From UBA2779 sp965232165 (GTDB lineage Bacteria; Spirochaetota; Spirochaetia; DSM-2461): a stretch of 64,000 nucleotides of DNA. The notes under the pieces are model-generated. The model made no database searches. It worked only from the letters and a program-made list of their open reading frames with translations, and was not told where the DNA came from. The stretch covers positions 558,001 to 622,000 of the forward strand of contig CBDDOY010000001.1 in assembly GCA_965232165.1 (NCBI GenBank), read 5' to 3'. Below, piece by piece: positions 36,224-44,610 of the stretch; position 1 is the stretch's first letter, and every line of letters begins with the position of its first letter. Position numbers and translations under genes: made by a program.

Positions 36224-36240
36224 TAACTACTCCTAATCAT

Positions 36241-36549
36241 AACAAAAAACAAGCAAAGACCTCCTGACCAACACCAAGTACCATATCGTTTCCAATCAAA
36301 TAATGGAAGCTCTGCAGGCGATCATAGAGAAGCATTGCCGAAAGTTATCATCTCCATCCTGGCCTTTCCATGAGGCCAGAACAGGAGAAAGTGCTACAGG
36401 CAAGGTCATGGAAATGGATTTACGGCTAAAACTCCAAAACCCAGAATGGCCTTCAATCGAGAGAAGCTGTCAGAATAAGCCTTGAAACTGGCTATTGCAC
36501 AGATGCACATCCAGCGTATTTCGACGAGGAAAACCTCGAAAACCGTAGA
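36241..36549 (+). repeat. duplicated decayed segment, copy 1
   Basis: About 309 bp similar to 51968-52275 (both begin AACAAAAAACAAGCAAA and end CTCGAAAACCGTAG). Frames such as MEALQAI(I/T)EKHCRKLS and SLETGYCT(D/E)(A/V)HP(A/E)YF are kept in pieces, so it is a decayed coding piece of unknown family. The gap 36224-36763 holds nothing else. Confidence 0.6.
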
Positions 36550-36728
36550 GCAGCCTTGCAATTTCTAAGTAACTCAGGCTCAGGACGAAAATTGCCAATA
36601 TCTCTCCGTATAGGTAAACAATAACTGAATGTAGAGACCGCCTCGACCGCCCTCAATTTTTACAGAAGGCGAAATTGTTTTAATCACGTACGGATTAAGT
36701 CATTTTTATTAACAGTTATTGATAGACT

Positions 36729-36757
36729 TTGACAATTTTCAATTCTCCCCTCATACT
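36729..36757 (+). promoter_or_regulatory. leaderless-type promoter of the type I RM operon
   Basis: TTGACA (36729-36734), 17-nt spacer, CATACT (36752-36757), then 6 nt to the ATG at 36764 of the HTH gene. It would drive HTH-hsdM-hsdS-hsdR. Confidence 0.55.
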
Positions 36758-36763
36758 GTGCTT

Positions 36764-36970
36764 ATGATTGAAGAAAATGATCAAGTATTCACGATCAAGG
36801 AACTGTCAAAGCACCTGAGAATTGCCGAGTCCAGTCTGTACAAGTTGGTCAGGGAGGGAAAAATCCCTGGTCAAAAATTTGGAAAGACTTGGAGGTCTTT
36901 CAAACCGGCCATTGATTCATGGTTATCAGAAAAATCTGACAGCAAAGAAAGCAAGGGAAGGCGTGTATGA
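36764..36970 (+). CDS. excisionase-type HTH DNA-binding protein
   Basis: A 68-residue MerR/excisionase-like HTH_17 protein: TIKELSKHLRIAESSLYKLV followed by EGKIPGQKFGKTWRS and a WLSEK end. Such genes can control a neighbouring operon or help excision. Here it overlaps hsdM by the ATGA bases, so it is more likely a regulator of the RM operon. The ATG at 36764 is chosen because of the promoter 6 nt upstream; an in-frame start at 36719 would lie upstream of that promoter. Confidence 0.75.
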   Translation: MIEENDQVFTIKELSKHLRIAESSLYKLVREGKIPGQKFGKTWRSFKPAIDSWLSEKSDSKESKGRRV

Positions 36971-38961
36971 CCAAAATCAATTTCACAGAAAAATCGAACT
37001 TTATATGGGGAGTGGCCGATCTGCTCCGAGGTCCATACCGGCCAAATCAGTATAAAGATGTTATATTGCCCCTCGTCGTTTTACGCAGACTGGATTGTGT
37101 ACTTGAACCCACCAAACAGCAGGTACTTGATGAATACAACAAAATAAAGGACCCCGGGATCAGGGATGCCAAACTCCGGAGGATTACAGGAGTTGATTTA
37201 TACAATACATCTCAATTCGATTTTCAGAAACTGAAAGGTGATTCAGACGGGATCGGCAGTAATCTTGTAAACTACTTAAAGGGATTCAGCAGTAAAGCCG
37301 GATCGATTATTGAATCATTCAAGTTTGAGGAGCAGATTTCCAAACTTGAAAAATCCAACAGACTGTATCTTGTTGTATCCAAATTTGCCGGTATCGATTT
37401 TCATCCCGAGACAGTTTCCAATATTGAGATGGGATACATCTTTGAAGACCTGATCAGACGCTTCAATGAGGCCAGCAACGAAGAAGCCGGAGATCACTTT
37501 ACCCCAAGAGAAGTAATCAGGTTGATGGTGGATATTCTCTTTGAACCTGATAGTGATATCCTTACCTCCAAGGGAATAGTAAAAACTATTTACGACCCCG
37601 CCATGGGTACGGGAGGAATGCTGTCCGTATCAGAAGAGTATCTGAAAGAACATAATCCCGATGCCCGACTTGAAGTATTCGGTCAGGACTACAACGACCA
37701 ATCCTATGCCATTTCAGGATCCGATATGTTGATCAAGGGACAGAATATTGAGCACATCGTTTTAGGCGATAGTTTTACCAAAGATGGATTCCCTGACAAA
37801 AAGTTCGATTACATGCTGGCCAATCCTCCCTTTGGTGTTAAGTGGGAAACGGAATCGAATTTCATTAAGAAAGAACATGATGAACTCGGTTATGGCGGAC
37901 GGTTCGGGGCAGGACTTCCCAGAATCAATGACGGCTCATTCCTCTTCCTTCAACACATGATTTCCAAGATGAAGGAACCTAAGGAGGGAGGAACCCGGTT
38001 AGGAATTGTTTTTAACGGCAGTCCGTTGTTCACCGGATCGGCAGGTTCCGGTGAATCGGAAATCAGAAGATGGATTATTGAAAATGACTGGTTAGAGGCC
38101 GTCATGGCCCTGCCGGACCAACTCTTCTATAACACAGGAATTTCTACCTACGTCTGGATTATCAGCAACAGAAAGAACTCAATGCGAAAGGGAAAAGTTC
38201 AGTTGATAGATGGTTCTTCCTACTTCTCAAAAATGAGAAAAAGTCTGGGGAATAAACGGAACGAAATAAGCGAGAACCACAGGACAGAACTTGTAAGACT
38301 GTATGCCGGGTTCAAGGAATCGGAACATTGTAAGATCTTTGATAACACCGACTTTGGGTACAGCCGGATAACCGTAGAGCACCCTTTGAAACTCAATTTT
38401 GAGGTCAATGAAGAACGGTTGGAGAGAGTGAAAGAATCCAAACAGTTCCTATCTCTGTCAGAGAGTAAGAAACGGAAAAATCAATCGGTCATCGATAAAG
38501 AAATTGAAGACGGGAAGAAGAAACAGAAAAGGATTCTTTCCATCCTTTCAGAGCTTACAGGAAAGCATACGAATCGGGATGCTTTTATGAAGGAGTTTGA
38601 TTCTGTTTTTAAGAAGAATGGTGTTTCTCTCTCTAATCCTTTGAAAAAAGCCATTGTCTCTTGTTTGTCCGAACGGGATGAAAACGCCGAGATAGCAACA
38701 ACCAGGAAAGGGCTTCCTGAACCGGATTCTGAATTGAGAGATAATGAGAACGTCCCTCTGAAAGAGAGTATTGAAGAGTACATGAAACGGGAAGTTCTAC
38801 CCTATGTACCCGATGCGTGGGTTGATGAGAGTAAGACCAAGATAGGGTATGAGATTTCTTTCAATCGGTATTTTTATGTGTATCAGCCTCCAAGGTCTGT
38901 TGAGGAGATACAGAGTGAATTATCGAAAATAGAGCAGGAAATCCAGGAATTATTGACATGA
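36967..38961 (+). CDS. hsdM: type I restriction-modification system, DNA methyltransferase subunit
   Basis: An N6-adenine methyltransferase subunit of 664 residues that pairs with HsdS to methylate the recognition site. The N-terminal HsdM_N domain (~1-140) begins NFIWGVADLLRGPYRPNQYK. The methylase core follows with AGDHFTPREVIRLMV, DPAMGTGGML (AdoMet site, motif I) and LANPPFGV (catalytic NPPF, motif IV). A long charged C-terminal region ends NRYFYVYQPPRSVEEIQ. The ATG overlaps the upstream HTH gene and its stop overlaps the AlbA_2 gene (ATGA). A diverged second copy of its last ~40 codons occurs at 40250-40370, so the C-terminus seen here probably arrived with the inserted AlbA_2 gene. Confidence 0.95.
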   Translation: MTKINFTEKSNFIWGVADLLRGPYRPNQYKDVILPLVVLRRLDCVLEPTKQQVLDEYNKIKDPGIRDAKLRRITGVDLYNTSQFDFQKLKGDSDGIGSNLVNYLKGFSSKAGSIIESFKFEEQISKLEKSNRLYLVVSKFAGIDFHPETVSNIEMGYIFEDLIRRFNEASNEEAGDHFTPREVIRLMVDILFEPDSDILTSKGIVKTIYDPAMGTGGMLSVSEEYLKEHNPDARLEVFGQDYNDQSYAISGSDMLIKGQNIEHIVLGDSFTKDGFPDKKFDYMLANPPFGVKWETESNFIKKEHDELGYGGRFGAGLPRINDGSFLFLQHMISKMKEPKEGGTRLGIVFNGSPLFTGSAGSGESEIRRWIIENDWLEAVMALPDQLFYNTGISTYVWIISNRKNSMRKGKVQLIDGSSYFSKMRKSLGNKRNEISENHRTELVRLYAGFKESEHCKIFDNTDFGYSRITVEHPLKLNFEVNEERLERVKESKQFLSLSESKKRKNQSVIDKEIEDGKKKQKRILSILSELTGKHTNRDAFMKEFDSVFKKNGVSLSNPLKKAIVSCLSERDENAEIATTRKGLPEPDSELRDNENVPLKESIEEYMKREVLPYVPDAWVDESKTKIGYEISFNRYFYVYQPPRSVEEIQSELSKIEQEIQELLT

Positions 38962-39066
38962 CAGAAAAAGAGCTGACCGAATTGATTGATATTGGAGAGG
39001 GCCAGACACTGGAATTTAAGGAGAGAGTGAATGAGTCCCTGGGGAAAGAAGTATGCGCTTTTGCCA

Positions 39067-39122
39067 ATAGTAGCGGCGGAAAAGTTCGAGTCAAGAACTA
39101 AATGGGTTTTTTAGAGGTGCCC
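39067..39122 (+). mobile_element. MITE remnant (right half) inside the AlbA_2 gene
   Basis: AGTAGCGGCGGAAAAGTTCG, AGTCAAGAACTAAATGGGTT and the exact end TTTTAGAGGTGCCC match full MITE copies. The left half and its flanks are missing. The first 15 bases also fit the AlbA_2 codons for Ser-Ser-Gly-Gly-Lys, which marks the probable junction. Confidence 0.8.
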
Positions 39123-39926
39123 CAAAGAATGAATCGGGAACAAATACGCGATTTCTTCTTTAAGGAGGGGCTGATTTACTTCGATGCCGCGGTTAATCCT
39201 CTTTTTGATTTGAAAAAACATCTGCCCGATGCGCTTTATAGAAGATTTGCAGAAAGCGAAAAAGTTGATCTGTCATTGAACAGAGACGATGCACTGGAAA
39301 ATCTGAAACTTAAAACCCCTGAGGGTATGACTAATGCAGGAGCATTGGTTCTTGCCGCTCAGTGCAGCAAATTCATTATCAGCGCAACAATAAATTGTGT
39401 GCTTTTTCAGGGAAATACGAAGGAGAAAATTCTTGATCAAAAAGTATATGATGGCAGTCTGGCAGAGAATTATCATAATGGATTGCAGTACTTTCATTCC
39501 CATCTAAATACAGAATATATTATCACTTCTGTCAGACAAGAGAAACTTGAGCTTCCAGAAGCAGTACTCAGGGAAGCATTAATAAATGCAATTGTTCATC
39601 ATGATTACCGAAGTCCCGCCGAAATTCAGGTTTGCATCTATCATGACCGTATAGAGATAGTCAATCCAGGCGGTCTGGTGGGCGGTTTGACACTCAAAGA
39701 CCTTGGGCGCAAGAGTATCCCCAGAAATTCTCTGCTTTTTGGAACCCTTCACAGGATGGGGCTGGTTGAACGTATTGGATCCGGACTGCACAGAATACAA
39801 CGAGAGCTTCACGAATACGGTTTGAAAGCCCCCCTGATTGAAGCCGGGGAGAACTGGTTTTCTATTACTTTTTTTAGAAAAAGGGCCGGGCCTGAGAACG
39901 CGGCTTTTCAAGGTTCACCAGAATAT

Positions 39927-39998
39927 GTCACTGAAGATGTCACTGAAAATGTCACTGAAGATGTCACTGAAGGTGTCACTGAAAATGTCACTGAAGAC
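39927..39998 (+). repeat. six-copy 12-bp tandem repeat in the AlbA_2 gene
   Basis: GTCACTGAAGAT-type units in tandem encode a V-T-E-(D/N/G) linker between the ATP-binding and HTH parts. Copy number could vary by slippage without breaking the frame. Confidence 0.85.
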
Positions 39999-40232
39999 AG
40001 AAGGCGTTCACTTATCGCCCATATCAGGCAGGAAATGGATATATCCATAAATAAGTTAGCCGCCCAGTTGGGTGTAAGCAGAAGGACGATTATCAGAGAT
40101 ATTGATAAATTGAAACACGATGGACGACTTCGCAGAATTGGCCCGGATAAAGGCGGACATTGGGAGGTTGTGGATGATGAGTGATAGAAATTTGCTGCAT
40201 ACAGGGCTTAGTGAGAACAAGGAGTGAGTGTC

Positions 40233-40370
40233 ATGGGTATTGAATCTAAAAGCTTTTTTAATCGTTATTTTTATGTGTATCAACCTCCGCGGTCTGTTGA
40301 GGAGATTCAAAATGAACTAACTCAGATTGAGAATGAAATATCCGTCCTATTAGGTGAAGGGACTTGGTAA
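40233..40370 (+). pseudogene. second copy of the hsdM 3' end
   Basis: A 45-codon frame starting MGIESKSFFNRYFYVYQPP and continuing SVEEIQNELTQIENEI, which repeats the end of HsdM at 38850-38961 with changes. Its TAA forms TAATG with the hsdS start, the coupling expected of an hsdM-hsdS junction. It is therefore probably the original hsdM end, left behind after an insertion. Confidence 0.75.
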
Positions 40371-41701
40371 TGAGGATTGATTATCGTATTAAATATGCAG
40401 TTAGGATCAATCCATCGACTGGGAGAAAATCAAGTCTCACTGATGAATCCATTGTGTCTTTTGTTCCTATGGAGTCTATTGGGAAATACGGATCATTAGG
40501 CCTCACCCAGACTAAAAAATATGCAGATGTTAAAACAGGATATACCTATTTTGAAGAAGGGGACGTTGTATTCGCCAAGATCACTCCCTGTTTTGAGAAT
40601 GGAAAAGGGGTCATTGGAGAAGGTTTATCTAATCTGGTAGGTTATGGAACAACGGAACTTCATGTATTAAGATCAATAAAGGGGATTTCTCAAAATCGTT
40701 ATATCTACTATCTCGTAATGTCTTATCATTTCAGAAAAAATGGTGAGTCTGAAATGTATGGGGCAGGAGGCCAGAAACGAGTCCCCTTAAGTTATGTTGA
40801 GAACTATAAATTATCTCTCCCCCCACTTGAGACCCAAAAACAAATCGCCGACTTCCTCGATAAAGAAACAACCCGAATCGACACCCTCATCTCCAAGAAG
40901 CAAAAACAGATTGAACTCCTTCAGGAAAAACGACAAGCCATCATCACGCAGAGTGTAACCAAAGGGTTGAATTGTGAAGTGAAGATGAAAGATTCCGGTG
41001 TGGAGTGGATCGGGGAAATTCCTGAACACTGGGAGGTTAAGAAAATCCGATTTCTCTTTGCGTTTGGGAGAGGATTAGGGATTTCAAAATCGGACCTGAT
41101 GGATGAAGGAGTTCCATGTATAAGTTATGGAGAGATACATTCTAAATTTAGGTTCGAGGTGATTCCTGAAAAACATGAATTGAAGTGTATTGATGAAAGG
41201 TACCTTGAATCATCAAGGGATTCCTTGATTCATTATGGAGATTTTATTTTTGCAGATACATCTGAGGATATTGAAGGGTCAGGGAATTTCTCATACTTAA
41301 ATAGTAAGGAGACATCTTTTGCCGGATATCATACCGTGATCATGAGACCCAAAAATAGAATGAACTCAAGGTTTATTGCCTATCTGTTTGATTCTCCTCC
41401 TCATAGAAGTCAAATCCAACAAATGGTTAAGGGTGTTAAGGTATATAGTATTACCCAATCAATTCTCAAAGATGTTTTTGTTATTCTACCCCCACAAAAA
41501 GAACAAGATTTAATTTCGAATTACTTAGATTCAGAGTGTAGTACAATCGATATGATTTTAGAAAAAATCAAAAAGTCCATCGGCCTCCTAAAAGAATACC
41601 GTTCCTCCCTAATCACCCATGCCGTATCCGGCCTGCCTGTGCCTGGCTTGTCCCTGCAGACAGGCCAAATCGACACAAGTAAACACGAGGTTTCAAAATG
41701 A
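40370..41701 (+). CDS. hsdS: type I restriction-modification system, specificity subunit
   Basis: A 443-residue HsdS with two target-recognition domains (about residues 5-140 and 205-345). Each is followed by a conserved helical spacer: LPPLETQKQIADFLDKETTR then KQKQIELLQEKRQAIITQSV, and LPPQKEQDLISNYLDSECST near the end. It chooses the DNA sequence for the HsdM and HsdR subunits. The ATG at 40370 overlaps the TAA of the hsdM tail copy. The stop is part of ATGA with the first copy of the hsdR 5' end. The second TRD begins WKVKKIRFLF-like and looks intact. Confidence 0.92.
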   Translation: MRIDYRIKYAVRINPSTGRKSSLTDESIVSFVPMESIGKYGSLGLTQTKKYADVKTGYTYFEEGDVVFAKITPCFENGKGVIGEGLSNLVGYGTTELHVLRSIKGISQNRYIYYLVMSYHFRKNGESEMYGAGGQKRVPLSYVENYKLSLPPLETQKQIADFLDKETTRIDTLISKKQKQIELLQEKRQAIITQSVTKGLNCEVKMKDSGVEWIGEIPEHWEVKKIRFLFAFGRGLGISKSDLMDEGVPCISYGEIHSKFRFEVIPEKHELKCIDERYLESSRDSLIHYGDFIFADTSEDIEGSGNFSYLNSKETSFAGYHTVIMRPKNRMNSRFIAYLFDSPPHRSQIQQMVKGVKVYSITQSILKDVFVILPPQKEQDLISNYLDSECSTIDMILEKIKKSIGLLKEYRSSLITHAVSGLPVPGLSLQTGQIDTSKHEVSK

Positions 41702-41793
41702 GCAACTACGATGATGCCGCTTCTGAATCGGCCATTGAGGTTTATTTAACCGAACAAAATCACCAGGGACTCGCAATAAATGCCCTTTTTTGA
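41698..41793 (+). pseudogene. hsdR 5' fragment, copy 1
   Basis: Starts ATGAGCAACTACGATGATGC, overlapping the hsdS stop by ATGA, and gives MSNYDDAASESAIEVYLTEQ, clearly the start of HsdR as at 46922. Homology ends after about 63 bases and the frame stops at 41793. This is the original hsdS-hsdR junction, broken by insertion of the following genes. Confidence 0.8.
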
Positions 41794-41842
41794 TAATTTA
41801 TAGTAGAATATTGAGAATATCAGTCAAAGGAGGAATCTGATT

Positions 41843-42970
41843 ATGATTGAGACAGTGAAGCAATACAATCCCAGCGTACTAAAAGAATGTCGTCTTCAAA
41901 TTTCTCTACCTCCTGAAAAAGTACAAAAAGAAGTGCCTAAGATACTAGATATTGAAGCAGGCAAGAGATTCCCAACATTTAGACAGCTTGAGGTTTTATC
42001 TAAACTATATAATGTTCCACGCTGGGTTTTTATTCGAGACAAATTGCCTGAGCAGTATAAATATGAAAATACAGTTCCTGGTTTCAGGCAGTTAACAGAT
42101 TCTCCTATTGCAGAAGATATTGAGACTAATAGCCAGGTAAAAAGAATTATGGCAAAACTGGAAAGTCTCCGATCTTTTATTCTCGATTTGGATTTTGAAT
42201 TGGATCATAATATAGGTGATTTTAACCCGCCTTTGATCAGTAAAAAAAATGATGAAAAAATTGCCATAGAGATTAGAGAATGGTTAGGTTGCAATCATGA
42301 TGAATGCTTCTCTTTGGCAGAGTGGAAAGAGCGAGTTGAGAATAAAGGCGTTTTTGTTTTTTTGACATCCAAATATAAGGGATGGTCTCATGTGGATAGA
42401 TCTGTGTTTCGAGGATTATCCATATTTCACAATAAATTACCTGTCGTTGTTATCAATGATTCCGATGCCAAAAAAGCCCAGACATTTACTCTGTTTCATG
42501 AGATGGCTCATTTGCTGCGAAAAGAATCCACTGCGGACAGATGGGGTATAGACACTGATGTTGAACAATGGTGTGATCGCATTGCAGGCGCCGTTCTTAT
42601 GCCGAGAGAGTTAATGGATGACTCTTTTAATGATTTGGATTCCTTAAAAAATCTATCTTCCAGATTGAAAGTAAGTCCCTACGCCTATCTGGTTCGCCAG
42701 CGCCAGTTAAAAATAATTAATTTTAATTTTTTTAAAGAACTTCAAATTGAACTGAAAGAAGAATGGGAATCTATCAGAAAAAAACAGAAAGAGAAACCTG
42801 GTGGTCCAGCACGAAATAGACCTAAAGAAATACTTCATCAATATGGCATGTTTAGCAAGATAATTCTTCAGGCTTATTCTGACAAAGTAATCAATCTGCA
42901 TAATGTCATGAGAGCCTTGAATTTGAAAACGGCAGGGTATGTCTCCGATTTAATGAAGGCTGTTCGGTGA
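41843..42970 (+). CDS. XRE/ImmA-IrrE metallopeptidase-like protein
   Basis: A 375-residue protein with an N-terminal XRE-like HTH (about residues 8-60, IEAGKRFPTFRQLEVLSKLY) and an ImmA/IrrE domain. The zinc-peptidase motif HEMAHLL lies near residue 220, with the third-ligand region EQWCDRIAGAVLMPRE about 30 residues on. ImmA-type proteases cleave repressors and often pair with toxins. AAGGAGG lies 8-9 nt before the ATG. Its stop overlaps the next gene, a PIN-domain protein (GTGA), forming a two-gene cassette resembling a toxin-antitoxin or stress-response unit. The unit is inserted between the first hsdR fragment and downstream copies. Confidence 0.85.
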   Translation: MIETVKQYNPSVLKECRLQISLPPEKVQKEVPKILDIEAGKRFPTFRQLEVLSKLYNVPRWVFIRDKLPEQYKYENTVPGFRQLTDSPIAEDIETNSQVKRIMAKLESLRSFILDLDFELDHNIGDFNPPLISKKNDEKIAIEIREWLGCNHDECFSLAEWKERVENKGVFVFLTSKYKGWSHVDRSVFRGLSIFHNKLPVVVINDSDAKKAQTFTLFHEMAHLLRKESTADRWGIDTDVEQWCDRIAGAVLMPRELMDDSFNDLDSLKNLSSRLKVSPYAYLVRQRQLKIINFNFFKELQIELKEEWESIRKKQKEKPGGPARNRPKEILHQYGMFSKIILQAYSDKVINLHNVMRALNLKTAGYVSDLMKAVR

Positions 42971-43431
42971 GCAGGTTTTGTTTGGATGCCAACATCTTTA
43001 TTACAGCATGGAAAGTATTATATCCCAAAGAGGTGTTTTTTTCTCTTTGGGAACAGTTAGCACAACAAAAAGAACAAATAACAATAATAACTCCGGTCTA
43101 TAAGGAAATTAAAAAAGGGCAAGATGAATTATTTGATTGGATAAAAAGTCAAGTTTTCACTACATCAGAGCTTTCTTCTGAGATGGAGCAAATTGCTCTT
43201 GATTTAGAAAGTGAGTATGAGACAACAGAATATTCGAAAGGTGCTGGAAGTATAGATATAAAATTAATCGCTTTTGCAAAAGTGTCTGAATCCTTCGTTG
43301 TGACTTTTGAAGAGCAGCCAAATCTCCCAAATAAGAAATCAAACTACAAAGTTCCAACGATTTGTAGAGAAAAAAATGTGAAGTGTATTAGCTTTGTTGA
43401 GTTTTTGAGACATGTCAGAATATCGATGTAA
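42967..43431 (+). CDS. DUF4411-type PIN-domain protein (putative toxin RNase)
   Basis: A 154-residue PIN-like protein. It begins SRFCLDANIFITAW with the first active-site Asp, has TPVYKEIKKG (the acidic second position), then GSIDIKLIAFAK and FVVTFEEQPN as the C-terminal acidic sites. DUF4411 PIN proteins are typically found next to ImmA/XRE genes, as here, and are presumed RNA-cleaving toxins. The start is a GTG overlapping the stop of the ImmA gene (GTGA), which indicates coupling. The region is AT-rich. Confidence 0.82.
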   Translation: MSRFCLDANIFITAWKVLYPKEVFFSLWEQLAQQKEQITIITPVYKEIKKGQDELFDWIKSQVFTTSELSSEMEQIALDLESEYETTEYSKGAGSIDIKLIAFAKVSESFVVTFEEQPNLPNKKSNYKVPTICREKNVKCISFVEFLRHVRISM

Positions 43432-43492
43432 AAATTCCATAACTTCTGTAATTTCATAAATAGTAATATTTAATAAGAAATGAAGGTAGTTT

Positions 43493-44104
43493 ATGATAAT
43501 TTCTAACTTGAGCCAGTATAACCCACCCTACACAGTAGCTGCCGCGATCATAAAAATTATCTCCTCTATCTCTAAATCTCTTGGTCGAATGTCTGTTCTA
43601 CAGAAGGTTCGGGAATTGCGGTTACGACGCATTAACAGGATTAAAACCATACAGGGCACATTGGCTATTGAAGGGAATACTCTTTCTGAAGATCAGATTC
43701 AAACCATACTTGAAGGAAAACCTGTTGTGGCGCCGCTTCGTGAAATACAGAAAGGTGTTTCAAAATACTTTGACTTGCCGCCTTTTATTCTTCAATCCTG
43801 GATTCATGCTTTGACGGTGTTCAGGAATCTGTGTGCTCATCATGCAAGAATTTGGAATAGGTCCCTTACAATACGTCCGAAACTGACAAGAAACATGGAA
43901 TCTCATTATCCTAAGAAATCCATAAGAAGAAAGCGAATAGCGCTTATGATCGATATCATATCTGAGTTGTTAAAACCTCTTGGAAAATATGAAGCATTTG
44001 TTAATGAATTAAATGAAATTCTCACCCTATATCCAGGAGTTCCAGTTGCTCCTATAGGGTTAAATAATAAAAAAATTGATGTTAAAAAGGGAGTTCGTCA
44101 ATGA
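43493..44104 (+). CDS. chimeric protein: Fic N-terminal part fused to Abi_2 C-terminal part
   Basis: A 203-residue in-frame chimera. Residues 1-85 match the helical N-terminus of Fic proteins (IISSISKSLGRMSVLQ, LRLRRINRIKTIQGTLAIEG, TILEGKPVVAPLREIQ). From KGVSKYFDLPPFILQSW onward it is the C-terminal part of an Abi_2 (AbiD/AbiF-type) protein almost identical to that at 45153 and 46716. The junction lies at GAAATACAG, which fits both families (R-E-I-Q). The Fic catalytic HPFxxGNGR motif is missing, so AMPylation is not expected. GAAGG precedes the ATG, and the stop overlaps the second hsdR 5' copy (ATGA). Confidence 0.7.
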   Translation: MIISNLSQYNPPYTVAAAIIKIISSISKSLGRMSVLQKVRELRLRRINRIKTIQGTLAIEGNTLSEDQIQTILEGKPVVAPLREIQKGVSKYFDLPPFILQSWIHALTVFRNLCAHHARIWNRSLTIRPKLTRNMESHYPKKSIRRKRIALMIDIISELLKPLGKYEAFVNELNEILTLYPGVPVAPIGLNNKKIDVKKGVRQ

Positions 44105-44430
44105 GCAGCTGCGATGAGGCCGCTTTTGAATCGGCCATTGAAATTTATCTAATCGAACACGACAAATACATCAAACGGGATCATACTCAGTTTGACCGGA
44201 AACTCTGTATCGATACAGAAATATTCTGCGCTTTCGTAAAACAATCCCAACCCAAGGAATGGAAATATCTTGAACAGAGCCACAGGGAGAAAACTTTAGG
44301 GTGTCTGATCAATGATTTCACCCGGGCATTGGACTCCGGCTATGAAGGGTGTCTCTCTGTTCTCCGGCATGGGTTCAAATGTTATGGGAAGAAGATACAC
44401 GGAGCCTATTTCAAACCTGTGTCGGGAATG
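43742..44430 (+). repeat. 689-bp direct repeat, copy 1 (abi_2 3' end plus hsdR 5' end)
   Basis: Runs from the fusion point in the Fic-Abi_2 chimera to TGTCGGGAATG in the second hsdR fragment. The second copy is 45153-45305 plus 46716-47251. The two have exactly equal length once the IS256 element and one target duplication are removed, with scattered base changes. Confidence 0.85.
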
Positions 44431-44610
44431 CACACCGGAGAAATGATAAATTCTACATCAATCGTACAAGATTTAGAAGTATTGGCCTTGAAAACGATGT
44501 CATGTGGCGTTATACTGGAAATAACAGTACCCGTCACGCCTCTGATTCAAGCGGACCAGGACGGGTCTTCTTTTTTATCTGGTTGCAGCGCCTTCAGGGA
44601 TGCCGCATGA
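44101..44610 (+). pseudogene. hsdR 5' fragment, copy 2
   Basis: The first ~110 codons (MSSCDEAAFESAIEIYL through HGAYFKPVSGM) repeat the start of intact HsdR. After 44430 the homology ends and an unrelated tail (HTGEMINSTSIVQDL) runs to a TGA at 44608-44610. That TGA overlaps the ATG of the abi_2 gene. The 169-residue product lacks the nuclease and helicase domains, so it is non-functional as HsdR. It could still be translated and couple expression of Abi_2. Confidence 0.8.

Larger units (their letters stand above)
38958..40184 (+). pseudogene. AlbA_2/Schlafen-type ATP-binding gene, middle replaced by half a MITE
   Basis: The gene starts by ATGA overlap with hsdM (MTEKELTELIDIGEGQTLEF, then CAFANSSGGK, the AlbA_2 core). 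At GCGGCGGAAAA it runs into the right half of the MITE, hits a TAA (39099-39101), and the remaining frame resumes at PQRMNREQIRDFFFKEGLIY. The later part has ALREALINAIVHHDYRSP, GSGLHRIQRELHE (HATPase_c_4) and an HTH end. About 80-90 residues of the AlbA_2 domain are missing compared with the family. The two pieces are in the same frame, so a re-initiating product from ATG 39102 remains possible. Such proteins are frequent in defence islands. Confidence 0.75.

Noticed and set aside
39927..39998. Short regular repeats resembling a CRISPR-like array
   Set aside because: Units are contiguous 12-mers within a coding frame and have no spacers.
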